From: Batillaria attramentaria
Lineage: Eukaryota > Mollusca > Gastropoda > Batillariidae
Direction: 5' to 3'
DNA length: 64,000 nt
Assembly: GCA_018292915.2 (NCBI GenBank)
Contig: JACVVK020000017.1
Location: 1,947,501-2,011,500 of the forward strand
Below the pieces are notes generated by a model. It was not told the origin of the DNA. It did no database searches and was given only the letters and a program-made list of their open reading frames with translations. Both the position numbers and the translations under genes were made by a program. Positions 32,476 to 59,600 of this stretch are shown here, in pieces. The first letter of the stretch is position 1. Every line of letters starts with the position of its first letter.

Positions 32476-33330
32476 ACAATTAAACATACTTATATAAGAG
32501 TTTAGTGATCATAACTTATTTTATGTGTCTTATGCTCACCCGCATGAACTGCCTTACTGGGATAAATAAAGTATTTTGACTTGACTTGACCTGAACATGA
32601 TTGGCTTAGCGTGGTTGGTTTGTTGTGGCGGGCGGGTGTTTTGGAGTTTTCCACCACGTAGTTGGTTAGTTTTAGTGCACCGTCCCTGCCGTAAGAGTGA
32701 TTGGAGACGGTCCTGATGGACGGGTTATTCTAAAAGACAGCTACCCTAACTGATAAGTCGAGCTGAACACTATCCAATTCAGACAGACTTACAGGCCGGT
32801 CGTATTTGATCTGATTTGATCCTTGACTGTGATGAACAAGATACGCAATCAGGTCCAATTCCCACAACCACAGGAATTGTGAAACTGCTTTTTCCGGTAT
32901 AGCTTATTAATTTTGGAATAGTTAGATTCTGGGATCAATCTTCAGGCATTTCATTTCGCTTCCAGCTCGCTACATCTCGCGGTCGCAATTCTCCCCTGCG
33001 CTCAGCTTCTTGTCGTTTTTCTTGCCGGAGACAGGCGAAATTTGATTTCGAAATGTAGCGAAGGGAAGGGTGAGGAACTTTGGGAAGCTATACCCAAGGG
33101 AAAGAAAAAAAAAACACACCACATTATAATTTGATTAAGTGTTTGCATAAAACCGGGACAATCTAAAACTGTGTTTACGGAACAAAAATCAATATTAACG
33201 TACTTTTTTTTCCCTTAAAAACTTCGCCCGACACATGGGGCGTCAGTCGTGTCAGGTAGGTACTTGTCTTGACCCGTGAATGTCTTAGTTGGGCAACTAG
33301 GAAAGAATTTGACTTTGAGTATGAGTACAG
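32475..33330. other. Unassigned; SINE-A tail trace
   Basis: A weak minus-strand SINE-A tail (GGGCGGGTGTTTTGGAGTTT, CCACCACGTA) lies at about 32627-32661. No gene. Confidence 0.4.
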
Positions 33331-33340
33331 CGGGGACCGG

Positions 33341-33510
33341 GAGCCGGGATAGCCGAATGGTAGAGCGTTGGACTCTCAATGCTCGGGTCGTGAGTTCGAA
33401 TCCCAGCCTGGGGCCAAATATTTGTGCTGGCCTTTTTCTCGTTGCCCCGTCTTTGATATTACCCACACGTGGTGGAAACGGACGTTAAACTCCCAAACAC
33501 CCACCCACAT
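33341..33510 (+). mobile_element. SINE-A copy
   Basis: Full-length plus-strand copy with perfect 10-bp TSD CGGGGACCGG (33331-33340, 33511-33520). Confidence 0.95.
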
Positions 33511-33582
33511 CGGGGACCGGTGTGTGGGGGGAGCGTGGGGGGTGGGGGTGGTGGGCTAACTTTGGGGGTTGCGGAATGGGGG

Positions 33583-33677
33583 TGGGGTGAGGGGTGGATT
33601 TTGGGGAGTTTAACGTCCTTTTCCACCACGTAAGGAAAGACGGGGCAACGAGAAAAGGGCCGGAACAAATATCTGGC
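33583..33677 (-). mobile_element. SINE-A 5'-truncated copy with TSD
   Basis: About 95 bp of tail and body on minus, ending inside the AAATAT junction; flanked by GCGGAATGGGGG at 33571-33582 and 33678-33689. It inserted 60 bp from another SINE-A. Confidence 0.88.
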
Positions 33678-33689
33678 GCGGAATGGGGG

Positions 33690-34290
33690 ATGGGTTGAAG
33701 AAAGAAAGAATGGGGAGAAGGGAGAAAAAACCAAAGAGAAAAGTATGCCGATCTACCAACCCGAGACTGAATTTTTTTTTTCAATACCTTTCGTCTTCGC
33801 GAAGATGCTTTGAACTTCGCCATACAACTCTTTATGATATATGATTATACCAGTTACACGGTGCTTCAGGCATGTCATGGTTTGCTCACAGACGGGCAAA
33901 ACTCGGTGAACATCGCAGGAATCCTCTGCCAAGCACGAATCAAAGGAACGTCAGTTATGTCCCCGCGAAAGCCCATACATAAAACTTCCATAAGGCAAGT
34001 GCCATAGCTTTACAGACAATAGCGCAGCTAATAGCTTGAACTTTGGTATTCCATTCTGCGCAATGAAAAACGGGTTGCTCTCAGGAGAATAAACATCAGA
34101 AGCAGCGCAGCGCAGCGGTAGAGATGGGGGATGCAATTTCAGACATTCTCATAAAACCACTGACATAACGAAGGTTCGAATGAGCCATGGTCTTTTTCCT
34201 CCTTTCGCGGATCGTGCGGGCATAAAGGAGCGCTGAGACATTTTGATTTCAGTTGAAATTACGTCCACCGTTCAAAGAAGGGCAGCAGAA
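33690..34290. other. Unassigned intergenic sequence
   Basis: No gene or repeat recognised. Confidence 0.4.
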
Positions 34291-34302
34291 CTGGTACGAG
34301 AA

Positions 34303-34388
34303 CCTCTCTCTCTCTCTCTCTCTCTGAACGGCTGATTGAAAATTAATCATTGTTTGGTTAAATCACTTCCGTTGGAAAATCTAGTTCG

Positions 34389-34426
<38 letters not shown>

Positions 34427-34513
34427 GCGCACGCGCGCGTGAGTTTCTGCCGTGCAGGTAAGTCTGCGCAACCGATCTTTGATCTTTGTGAAATGATGTC
34501 TCGTCTTTGTTGT

Positions 34514-34565
<52 letters not shown>

Positions 34566-34589
34566 CTCTCTCTGTGTCTCTCTCTCTTC
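34303..34589. repeat. (CT)n microsatellites, three tracts
   Basis: CT runs at 34303-34325, 34397-34423 and 34519-34589. Confidence 0.92.
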
Positions 34590-35090
34590 CAGAACTGGAG
34601 CAGCAGGAGCTAGTACTACGTGAGATTATCAATGCTCCGCTCGTGCGTTCGGTCGTCGGCTAGGGGTGCAAAGAAATGTGGTTTTATTTTCTCTCGCCAC
34701 CCTGTCTTTGGGCATTTAAGGTCGCACGTCCCCAGTAGCAGGTCATCATTGTCTTCCGCATTTTTAGTAAAAGTAATATCAGTACTACAATGGCAAACTT
34801 GTTTTGGTTTGACTTGACTCACCCGAGAACGGAAATCTTGCTGAGAATTGTTGGGCTGCTTTGAATTGCTTTGGGCTGCACGTATTGTTTCCATTTCCTT
34901 AAAAATTGTGTGATTCAGTGTCTGTTTTCCTGCTCGGGGTAAAATTTGTGCATATTAGATCAGCAGCAGTATTTTATATTTGTGTCTGTGCACGGTTGAG
35001 ATCTCTACTAACCAACATGCAATGCCTGCTATGAACGAAAAAAAAAAAAATCTGCATCACATTGATCAGAGTTTTTGACGTCGGAAGAAG
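34590..35090. other. Unassigned intergenic sequence
   Basis: No gene or repeat recognised. Confidence 0.4.
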
Positions 35091-35107
35091 AGTCAGTACA
35101 CAGTTTT

Positions 35108-35186
35108 GGCCTCTTCGAGACTCGAACACACGACCTTCCAATCCAGAATCCGATACTCAACCAGCTAAGCTATCGATCCGTACGTA
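35108..35186 (-). mobile_element. tRNA-like remnant (Gln-CTG-like)
   Basis: The minus strand reads GATCGATAGCTTAGCTGGTT (D arm, A box), TCGGATTCTGGATTGGA (anticodon arm, CTG in the loop, imperfect stem) and GTTCGAGTCTC (B box). The acceptor stem does not pair well, so I call a pseudogene or SINE head, not an active tRNA gene. Confidence 0.5.
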
Positions 35187-35430
35187 CCCCTGGGAGACAG
35201 CAGGAGAGGTTGAAAAAGAAGCACCGAAGTCGGCAGCTGGACCAGTCATGTAGGTCAATCTGACCCGCCCCCGCGGCGCAGGGAGGCACTGCTTGCCGAC
35301 AGTTGACAAGATAAATGGATCATATGGATCGCTCTCCTCGCTCGGTTAGCTGGCTGCATCTTGCGCGGACACGGTGGGTAAGTGTCATGGCAGCGGGAGA
35401 AACATGTTGGTTGGTGGACCGGTGTTTGGG

Positions 35431-35626
35431 GTGGGTGTTTGGGTGTTTGGGGGTTAGGGTGTAACGTCCTTTTCCACCACATACGGGGACGGGGCAACAG
35501 ACGGAGCAAAGACGGGGCAACAATGAAAAAGCCAGCACAAATATTTGTTAACCCAGCCGGGGAACGAACTCACGACCCGAGCATTAGAAGTCCAACACTC
35601 TACCATTCGGCAACCCCGGCTCCCCT
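35431..35626 (-). mobile_element. SINE-A copy with internal duplication
   Basis: TSD CCGGTGTTTGGG / CCGGTGTCTGGG (35419-35430, 35627-35638). The body word GACGGGGCAAC appears twice (about 35489 and 35510), a ~20-bp internal duplication. Confidence 0.9.
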
Positions 35627-35639
35627 CCGGTGTCTGGGA

Positions 35640-35772
35640 CCTTAATGTCTTTTTGCCAAAGACTGGGCAACGAGTTAAAGTCCAGAGGATTATTCGGTCA
35701 CAGCCGGTATTCGAACTCACAACCCGAGCATTGAAAGTCCAGAGCTCTACCATTCGGCGATCCCGGCTCCCC
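35640..35772 (-). mobile_element. SINE-A copy (diverged, tail lost)
   Basis: Head is good (CTCTACCATTCGGCGATCCC on plus), body decayed. It lies directly next to the previous SINE's TSD. Confidence 0.8.
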
Positions 35773-36396
35773 GGGAAAACCATTTGCTGGATAGATAATA
35801 CTATGTGGAAATTTGCTGCTTCTGTAGGGTGGACGGGCGGGTTGGTGATTTTAGGTTTTACATCTTTTGTCTACCGCTGGGGTAATTTCAAAGATGGGAG
35901 GGGGCGCTAGATAATGCCTGTATGCATGTGGGTCATCAGTGTCGGTTTCAGAGCCCACAACTTTCTGATCTGTCTCCAGCCCGACGCTTAACCGGCTGAT
36001 TTCAAAAGAAGCGATGTACGAATCCGTGTCTGAAACCGTGTTTGCGATTGTTTCCTCTTTCTGCTAAACCCACACACACCCACCCTTCCTCTTACTGCTA
36101 CAAATACAAAATTCTTCTAACCGAACAACAGCTTTCTGCAAACGTTGTATAAAAATGATCCACATTCATGATTTTTTTTTTTGGGGGGGGAGGGAGGGGT
36201 TAGGAGGGGGTGAGGGGGTTGTCCTAATTTGTGTAAAATGGCAGACTGCACTGACTTCACAGCTGCCACAACAGTTGCCCATTGTATGTAAGACCGGTGT
36301 CGTGTACTGTGTAGCCCTACCCTCTTGCATGAACATATACATTATACATATATACTGTATTTTTAGCAGCCCTGAATTCGAAAATCATAGACGACG
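35773..36396. other. Unassigned intergenic sequence
   Basis: T-run/G-rich tract at about 36172-36222. No gene. Confidence 0.4.
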
Positions 36397-36717
36397 CGGA
36401 AGCCGGGACAGTAGAACAGGTAGGGCGTTGGACTTTCAATGCTCGGGTCGAAAGTTAGAATTCTGGCTGGAAATCAACTCTTTGTGCTGGCTTTTCTTTA
36501 AAGGGTGGGTGGGTGTTTGGGAGTTTAACGTCTTTTTTCCACTTCGTAAGGGTGATATCAATGACGGGACACCGAGAAAAAGGCCAACACAAGCATTTGG
36601 CCCGTGCCGGGATTCGAACTCACGACCCGAGCAGTGAGAGTCCAACGCTCTACCCGGCTATCCCGGCTTTTCTTTAAAACTCGTATGGGGTGGAAAAGGA
36701 CGTTAAAGCCGCAACCA
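36397..36717 (+). mobile_element. SINE-A copy interrupted by a second SINE-A
   Basis: Outer plus-strand copy: head and junction at 36397-36502, then body end and tail (GGGGTGGAAAAGGACG) at 36679-36717. It is diverged (junction reads GGAAATCAACTCTTTGTGCT), as expected for the older element. Confidence 0.87.
36503..36665 (-). mobile_element. SINE-A copy nested in another SINE-A
   Basis: Minus-strand near full-length copy with perfect 13-bp TSD GCTTTTCTTTAAA (36490-36502, 36666-36678) made from the host SINE. Confidence 0.95.
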
Positions 36718-37348
36718 ATGTAATCAACCAAAGCAGGCGACGTTTTATCCTCCCCATAACAGTTGCCCCCCTCGTCTGTAAGGCCGTTGTGGTGGACTGT
36801 AGACCTGCACCCTTTTTGCACCAAGACCGGGTGAGTTTCTTGTATTGGCTTTACTTTATTTACACTCGTTCTGGCTGTTCGATAGTGTTCGTATGCATGT
36901 ATGTGAAAGTAAACATCTCGCGTTCTCCAAAGCTGGAGGCGTGGTTCGTTAGGTTCTGGGGTTGCTCGCACCGAGATGTGTGATTAGAATTAATGATCCT
37001 CATCTGAGCCTGCACAATGACTGTGCAAATTCATACTTTCGTGTGGTCTTCCGTCTGAAACTAAAGACTATACGCTGCATTCTAAATAAAGGAATTAAGA
37101 AATGAATCTTCTTTATATTTGAAAGAATAGAGGGTTCTTTTGTAACACCAGTGCTTCAATTAAAACGTGCTTGTTTGTGCTTGGAGGATGGTAGTTAAAG
37201 GTGGGGGGAGGGGGGAGGGGATGGGTTGGGCGTGCAGCTGTACATTTGTGTCCACAGTCATCAGGGTGATCTCAAAGGCGGAGTAACTATGGAAAGGTCC
37301 TTACAAACTTTGGTTCTACTGGGATTCGAACCCCGCACCATCCTACTC

Positions 37349-37349
<1 letters not shown>
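36718..37349. other. Unassigned; possible old SINE trace
   Basis: GGGATTCGAACCCCGCACCA near 37320 looks like a tRNA B-box complement, with diverged SINE-A-like wording before it (GGTGATCTCAAAGGCGGAG). Not resolvable further. Confidence 0.4.
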
Positions 37350-37409
<60 letters not shown>

Positions 37410-37505
37410 GATACTTTATTTTCCAACGATGGAACATTGGCGTTAAACCGTTGCTTCACACTTGCCGATTCTATTCTACTAAAGTATAACATAAAGAGAT
37501 TACAA

Positions 37506-37565
<60 letters not shown>
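37350..37565. repeat. Two (GA)n microsatellites
   Basis: GA runs at 37350-37405 and 37511-37565. Confidence 0.95.
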
Positions 37566-37570
<5 letters not shown>

Positions 37571-37851
37571 CGCTCCTTGTACTCCCGCGCAACAGAAAAG
37601 AGTATTGAATGTTTCCAGTTTACCAACTTCTACTCTCAGCCCCAAAGGCCCCATTAGCCCTAACTACTCACAAAAGCGGCGACTACGGGCTTTTAACGTC
37701 ACTTGGTTACCACTAGTGTCACTGAGTGATATTTTAAAGGCCCGCTGTCCGACATTTCTAGATTTACAAATTGCTGGGAGCCGTGTTCGTGATGTATAGT
37801 ATCGTACCACTCAAACTGCACGCGCCAATTTCGGCTGTCTTCGGCATTAAG

Positions 37852-37888
37852 AACTCACTCACTCACTCACTCACTCACTCACTCACTC
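37852..37888. repeat. (ACTC)n microsatellite
   Basis: About nine tandem units. Confidence 0.93.
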
Positions 37889-38046
37889 GCCTCTCCTCTC
37901 ATCTCTGCCACACTTGATAATCACTGCGTGCAAGTATGTCGATCCCACCGTCCCACATTTCTATGCTAGCAAATCGGTCGGAACTGTTTTCGTAGTGTTT
38001 AACATTTTACCACTTTGACACATACACATTTTTAGCCTTACAAAGC

Positions 38047-38333
38047 CCAGGGCCCGCATGTAAACGTCGGGGTTAGGGAGTTTAGCCCCGGGTTAGAGTC
38101 TAACCTCGAACTAAGCTAGCTCTAGGGTTAAAGTTTCTGTTGTTTTTTGTTTTGAATCAGGAAGCGGGTCCATTCCAGCAAGGTGCCTATGCCGTTATAG
38201 AAGGATTTTTGTCTTTCTTTCTTCGCTTCCTTTTTTAAAATTTAATTTTGTTTTGGGGTTTCTTTTGTCCTAGTCGGGGTTAGGCCCGTAACCGTGGGTT
38301 AAATTAACCTCGAGTTTTACATACGGGCCCTGG
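38047..38333 (-). mobile_element. 287-bp MITE, copy 2
   Basis: Inverted relative to 5557-5843, same length, with TIR ends CCAGGGCCCGCATGTAAA and its partner at 38315-38333. The two copies differ by scattered substitutions only. Confidence 0.88.
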
Positions 38334-38569
38334 CATGGAGCAAACAATAGCCGAACCGCACAGAGATTGCCACGGCAGAATGATTAACCAAACAGTTGAT
38401 CGAGATAATTTACCTCATCGAGTGATCTGTCTGCCGTTGTGTGTGTGGCAAAGGGCCCACGCGCCTGTCAATTTCCATGTCTCTCAGACCCTTTTATCAG
38501 ATGACGAACGTCTTATTACATAGCTGGCTAGAAAAGCGTCGGCAGAGTTGAAGGTCTCCTAGCTCGCAA

Positions 38570-38720
38570 GGGGAGCCGGGGGGTCGAATGGTAGAGCGTT
38601 GAGCTTCTAATGCTCGGGTTGTGAGTTCGATCCCGGCTGGGGCCAAATATTTGTGCTGGCTTTTTCATTGTTGCCCCGTCTTTGATATCACCCTATGTGG
38701 TGGAAAATGACGTTAAACCC
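38570..38720 (+). mobile_element. SINE-A copy (tail shortened)
   Basis: TSD CCTAGCTCGCAA perfect over 12 bp (38558-38569, 38721-38732). The tail stops at CGTTAAACCC without the ACACCCACCC end. Confidence 0.93.
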
Positions 38721-38733
38721 CCTAGCTCGCAAT

Positions 38734-40173
38734 GCCAGCAAATGTGAATCATCGTGGGATTACATCTAGGTGCTCTAATATTAAGATAGACTATTAAGAG
38801 GGCACAGGACCAAACCATGAGTTATGTTCTGCGTAGCCTAGAAATGTCGGACGCACAAGCACAACTGTTCCAAGCCAAAATGATGTCCTCTGTAAAGTCT
38901 GGTAATGGCGGACTAAGTGCCTTTAAGGAAGCAGCAATTCGGCTAAGTAGGAAAAAGGCGGGCGACCATTTAGGCGATCAAAAGATTGACGCAGACCATT
39001 GGACGACTGGCAGTCATCACGACATTTTGGTCTGACCGTTTTCACGATAGTGTGGTCAGAGTGGGCGTAATAACTTGTGTTTGCTGGCGATAGAGTGATT
39101 TGATGAGCCAGACGCTTTCAGAGGTTTCTGGCCCGATCTCGCAGCGATTAGCTCTGTAATGCCTAATGGGGTGATGTTGCCAACAGGCTTGAAACAGGGC
39201 CACTATTTTGGGTTACATAAATTTCAGTAGAAGATTTCTTTACCGTTTTCACGAGGAGATTTCTTTGTTGTGAATGGTAATCCTTTTGAACCAGCTTGGT
39301 TACTCTCGGGTTGTGTCCACGTCCTGGACCTCCCCAAATACTTCCTGCCATCTCCTCCGAGCCTTCATCATTCCCCACCCCCACATTTTCTTCAACATCG
39401 TCGATTCGCGACAGAAATTTCAGTTCTGAGGATTCCGGTTGAATACCATGGACAATCCTCTTCATTCCTAATTCAATAATTGTGGCCGTTCCTCTACTCC
39501 TTCCTGAAGCAGGCTTGTTCGCTAACAAATCGGGAGTGAATTTTTTTCCCTGTGTTGTCCTCTGGGCGTGTTTTGAGTGTAATGGTGTTCTGAACCTGGC
39601 TGTCTCTTTTTGTTCTGATAACTACATGAACCAGCACTCATTAACTTGAACCAATCCTTTTACAATAAAAGTCTTTTTGTTTTTGTTGGTTTTCCGGTTT
39701 CAGTGACAGTATACGAATTTTACCACGTTTATTTTTGTGTGCTCACAATTTGTTTTGTCATCAGTTGCAGGCGTTTACAGAACCAGTGTGAGGGCTTCCC
39801 GTGTTGGCGTTTCTAGTGGCTTGGACCTGAACAAGACTGCATCGTTGACACCAACCTCCATTATGTTAACGCAGCCTGCATGTTGCACGTTCCTGCCGAC
39901 ATAGTAGCTCTCAACATAAAACTAGTGGATAGATGCGGTAAGTATTGTTCACCCTTGACACGCATGAAACTAGGGAAGACGAGATAAAATGTAAAGGGTT
40001 GGTGTCAGGGCCCATAGAGCCAGCATTTTGTGGTGGCCCATTTTCCAGTTGATTAGTCTTTGGTCTCCCCCAGTTCCCGATTACGCACAAATGTGCATAT
40101 TTGTACGCACAAACTCTTAAATTAATGCACAAATTTGAGAGCAGCGCGTCACAGGGGGACGCGCCTGTTTCGT
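38734..40173. other. Unassigned; repeat E trace
   Basis: 38741-38816 resembles the end of repeat E (TTAAGATAGA, GGACCAAACCATGAGTT). The open frames 38817-39035 (+) and 39163-39528 (-) have no recognisable domain or splice context; I leave them uncalled. Confidence 0.4.
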
Positions 40174-40185
40174 CTCGCCGTGACA

Positions 40186-40364
40186 AAGGGGAGTCGGGGC
40201 GGCCGAATGGTAGATCGTTGGGCTTCTAATGCTCGGGTCGTGAGTTCGTATCCCGGCTGGGGCCGAATATTTGTGCTGGCTTTTTTTCATCGTTGCCCCG
40301 TCTTTGATATCACCCGTATGTGGTGGAAAAAGACGTTAAACCCCCAAACACCCACCCCGCCCCA
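40186..40364 (+). mobile_element. SINE-A copy
   Basis: Full-length copy with perfect 12-bp TSD CTCGCCGTGACA (40174-40185, 40365-40376). Confidence 0.96.
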
Positions 40365-40429
40365 CTCGCCGTGACACACAGAAATTGTCCTAACACTCTT
40401 CCAGAAACTAGATGTACAAAACGCGATCT

Positions 40430-40620
40430 GTATCTAGCAGCGGACACTTGAATACTTTTGTAAACAACAACAACAACAACAAATGGTTTTGACTGTCAGA
40501 CTTTCTATACCAAAAGACCATGGACCCTCAAAATTTACAAAAGGACCCTAAAAAATGTGGAGACTGAGAGGGTCCCAAGGACCCTTGCATTTTCGACTCC
40601 GAGGGAACACTAACCCTTAC
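40430..40620 (-). repeat. Dispersed repeat F, copy 2 (no SINE)
   Basis: Reverse complement of 3150-3520 without the SINE-A, i.e. empty site. An (AAC)n run lies inside. Confidence 0.7.
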
Positions 40621-41770
40621 GTGGTGCAAGGGGGGACGTTAAGCCCACACACAAACACGTTTCGAGGGATGTGAGAGGGGCTGCAGGGGCAGGGAGGGGG
40701 TGGGGGTGCTGGGGTTCTTGCACAAGCGCTCGTAGTGACCCATATAATTAGAGGGATCCAGCTGGCAGACAGGAAGAGCTTAGTTGCATGCCCGATAGCT
40801 CAATGAACGAATTCCACCAATTGCTATCGTCATCAGTGTATATATAATCCCGAATCACCCCATGCCATCAGAAAATGGACATGCCAGTCGACTAAACCGA
40901 TGACTTGCTGTTTCGTTGGACAGCTGCGGCCTCAGCGAGCGGTCTGACCGACCACGCAGGAGCTTCCACTTTTGGAGTTTGACGGCGGGCGTCACGCAAC
41001 CATCATCCGGCGAAATGTCGCGTGACTAGTCACATCAAATGTGGCGTGACAGATGCGGTCCGGCAGCAGGCTGTCTGGCGCTTGCACAATGAAATATGGA
41101 CGCGGGACAGACGTTGGACTCGAAGCTGGTAACTCAGTTCTGTGGTAATGAAATAGTGACAGTTGAAGTGCATCCGCACTTGGCGATTGTGAACGGAGTT
41201 AATTTTGCTCTACAAAACATCGCGCTTTCTCTGATTCAGGCAGTAACGGTCCCAGAGTGCTGACCTGATCAAATTAGCGTCTGGACTCGAAGCCATCTGG
41301 GGGTGGCAAAACCACGTGACGTCTAAGGGAATTAATAATGAAGTGAAAACACACGGCGTGTGGCCTTCCCGCCCTTGACTGCCGTTTGCACCACTAGGTT
41401 ACAGCGTTACGTGAACAGGTGGCTAACGGAACCCATCAGATTGTCGTTGTCAAGTACTGGCTGTTCGTTAGAGTTCTAGAGGGTACAACAGTTGGAACTT
41501 TCTGTCGGCTCCCACTCACATCTCTCCGGCGTTCTGCCTTTCGTGCCATACACTTACAGGCAAGTGAAAAGGCAGATGAAACCGCTAAACCTGCACTTGT
41601 TTGATCCAGCAGGGATTTTTGACTGATTCTTCACCGCTATACCATCGAGAAGAAGAAATACATACAGAGAGAGGAATTCATCAACATGACTATTGTTTAG
41701 GTTTCAAGAGAGGGGCAAACAGTCCCTTGCAAAGACGAAGCAGCTCAGGGAATAGCTTTGTGAAAAATCG
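40621..41770. other. Unassigned; upstream of the claudin-like gene
   Basis: No promoter element, upstream exon or repeat family can be supported. Confidence 0.4.
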
Positions 41771-42279
41771 CTTCCGCAAAAGCATTTACCATTGAGAGAG
41801 GAGGAGGAGGAGGAGGAGGGTAGCTTCCAAGGCACAGAGACTGGTCATCACCAGCAAAACCCTCTTCTGTGAATACTCGCTTCCACTCAGCCATTCACTG
41901 CCGAAGGTTAGCGTTTCCACTACATCGAGACTTGTCGGTCCAGGGAGGAGAGGGCTGGACAGACACAACCAACACAAGCTAAACTTTTGTTTTGTAAATA
42001 TCCGTTCCCACCAAACCATTCACCATTGAGGAGGAGGAGTTTCCAATACAGAGACTCCTCAGAAAGTAGGCACAGACACGGAAAAATCAAAGTCCATATC
42101 ATTTTGTGAATAGTCCCTTAAAACCGTTCATTATTCAAAGAGGGGAAGGGTTTCCACCGTGCCGAGGTTCGTCCTCCCCGAGACTTGCCGACACAACCCA
42201 GATTTTTTTTTTGTGAGTAGCCGTTTCCACCAAACCATTCACCATTGAGGAGGAGGAGGATTTCCCGGTGGTGATCGCC
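41771..42279 (+). repeat. ~110-bp degenerate tandem repeat running into coding exon 1
   Basis: Words like CCGTTTCCACCAAACCATTC and ACCATTGAGGAGGAGGAG recur with starts near 41771, 41880, 42002, 42113 and 42221 (spacing 108-122 bp), each followed by TTTCC..GAGACT and a TTTTGTGAATA-like end. The fifth unit's GAGGAGGAGGATTTCC leads straight to the start codon at 42280. The unit may hold 5'UTR or promoter sequence that was amplified. Confidence 0.8.
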
Positions 42280-56693
<14,414 letters not shown>

Positions 56694-59600
56694 ACAGTTT
56701 GGAGGTGGTGGAGGAGGTGGTAACAGAACTTCAGTCAGACCTGTTTGCAACGGCCACCCTTGGGAATAGAAGAATGTCATATTCGGGTGGTCGCTCTGGA
56801 CAGGTTCTAGTGTACAGGCTATGTGAAGAGGGGGATTGTCAGTACAAACTGTGTTGACGCTATAGGCAGGTGACCGCTGCATTCAGATGGCCGTTGAAAC
56901 AAACAAAGCAACTAAACGACAACAAAACTACACCGACAGACAAGATTAAACAGACAAATAAACAATGCCCCACCAGTTAAATCTTCAGTAAAATAGAAAA
57001 AAAGGAAAACACTGGGATGACTCCCAAAGATGAATTCGAAGACAAACGAAATAGGGATAATTATTTGACTAATCACGATTATTTCCACTCTCTGATTCAA
57101 CCAGGCAAACACAATGATTCGTCCGAAGAAGAAAGTAGCATCTTCCGAATTCATCGCCTGGCCGAACCAGGGGCAAATTTCAGTTCGGGGGTCCACTTCC
57201 TTCAAGCGCTATGTTGTCGTGAATTGGCGTAGACTCAACCAGAAGATCCGATGCCTCCAGAAAAAAAAAAAGAGAGAAGAAAAACGGTTCCCGACCCCCA
57301 GTAATGCCTGTCTGAGTCCCGCAGCTATCTATTTTGGGATGAATGAAACGTACGGAGCCGCCGGTCATCCGTTTTGTCCCGGCAAAGTCTACCTATAATG
57401 CTGGTAATGGGAGTTTTTTTTTTTCTTTTTTACAAGGAACCGGCGCCCCGGGGCAAGTGTCCTTGCAAGAACGCTGTATTCTTGACACATTACGGTTACC
57501 CTGGGCAGGGTTGATAGCAATTGTGGAAGGAAATTGTCAAACGGGGGTTTTCGGTTCCACACAATTCTTAGCAGAAATGAGTTTAGCATTATGCTCAGAG
57601 AGTTTTGCCATACGGGTTCAGAATCGGTCTTTGATGGTGTCGGGGTACCCTAGAGGCACCTTTGAAGACACATTTTGATGATTAACCCATTTATACCCAG
57701 ACTCCCAACAAAGGGACGCTCGTTAACACTGGGGAACGTCTGTGCACATGTGAATTTGAAAACTACCCATTTTGGTAGTTGAAGGATATCGTGAATTGGT
57801 TCTTCGTACAGATACAGTAACGTGGTTTGTGCCATCTCTGCAGTTGTACTTGGTAGAGATGCACAGCCGTTAGCACTTCAAAAGTGAACTATACGAAAAT
57901 TGTTAAATGGGCTAAACACTCAAATTTCTTTGTATGAAAATAGAACTCCGTGTAGCGGGGTGTAATCAGTCGCCGACAAGCACTTGAACGGCATGAAGGG
58001 AAACAACCTCTGTCAGTGCGGGTTGAGAAACGCAACACGCTGAGTTGTCGGAAAACCAGAGTGCCGGAACTTGGGTCATTTTTACAGAAAAGAAAGCGAA
58101 TGTGAACAAGTATAACAAACAAATACTGCGTTACAGTTGCGCTATCACATTATAGAAGAAAAAAAAAAAACAAACAAACTGCACGTTGTACATTAGGTAT
58201 GTACAACTTGCGTATATGCTGTTTGTACAGATGCACTTACTTCGGAAAGTCTAACGGGTGTAAAAGTCTTTTAACAATGAATCTGACACTGATCTGTTGT
58301 GGTCCTCATATGGCTCGTTGTAGTCGGCGGGACCTTATAAGTAAAAGCTGGTGTCCACCTGACTTTGATGTTTAAACATAGACAGTTTGTCAATTTGCTA
58401 CTAGCAGGCGTATTTTATTCGACCCAGCAAACACGAATCGACCAACACCGCGTCAACACTCCACACTGTATTGTGCATCCAAAGACATAGAAGAATCTGT
58501 GTGCAGAACGTAAGCAGAGAACTGTCTTTTATATTGGAGGGATGTGACGCATTAGACATTCAGTTTCACGGCCTGTGGGCATCTGGTGAAAGACTTGACT
58601 GAAGCAGGGAATCGAAACCGCTCACTCCAAACGGACTCCATGGCATTTTCACTATGCCTCGTTGTTTTCAAAAGTCCCATGAATATTTGAACATTCCGCC
58701 CTGACACCCCCCCCCCCCCCAAATCTTCCCTCACTCCCGCCCTCACCTTCCCTCCCTCCGCCCCCATCTTCCACCCCTGTCCATACTTACCCAACTCTAT
58801 CCTTCCCTCTTCCCCAACCTTCCTAATTCCAAAGCTGAGAGTAAAATGTGTACATCTTACTATTTTTTTAGTTCGCCATCTCCTTTTGTGATTTTGCTAT
58901 TTTTGAGGCAGAGAAATGTCCATGTCTTACTTAAACCCATTACCATTTCAATAGGTCATACTTTCTTTTTGTAAACTGCAATAATGAACATCCTGCGTCT
59001 GAACGGTGCCACGCTTGGACTAGACCATGACTGATAAGTTATGGCATGAAGTGTTCTCGGTGACTACAGAATTATATCCACTTATTTCCTATTTCTTTCC
59101 TTCAACGTGTATGTATGCATCTGTATTCTACCCCAGATACTTTTCACTTCGCTTGAATGATTGTGAAGGTTGTGAGAAAATCACGCTTATTTTTGTATCA
59201 TCACAAGTTCGTGTGTACTAGTCATAGCTAAACCTGTATTAGCCACCTAAGGGAAGAATACCAATGTATGTGTAAGCGTGGCTGTTTTACATGGCAGCGA
59301 AAATACCCGATAATCTAAAACTACGGTTACGCCTACAGTCAACGATTTTTTTTTCTATTTTGTTTTTGTCACGCCCTAACCCTAGGGTTATATCATGTTC
59401 TTAACTCTGTCTATGCTAAGGTCCCCAGTTGGGGGCCCTCACGTTCACAGTGCTTGGATGTGGAGGTCCCATCTGTGGGATCGACAACTTCCTGTTTTAA
59501 ATTTCAGCCATGATGTCATAAAGAGCAGAACTAAATACAGCGCTAGCAAATCGGCTTTATCAGTCAAAGGGAAGCAACCATCTGTTAGTATTCAACTGGG

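Noticed and set aside
35108..35186. Functional tRNA-Gln gene
   Set aside because: Anticodon and acceptor stems do not pair acceptably and no terminator T-run follows; kept as tRNA-like remnant.
38817..39528. Open frames 38817-39035 (+) and 39163-39528 (-) as exons
   Set aside because: Moderately protein-like composition but no domain, partner exon or splice pair that I can support.
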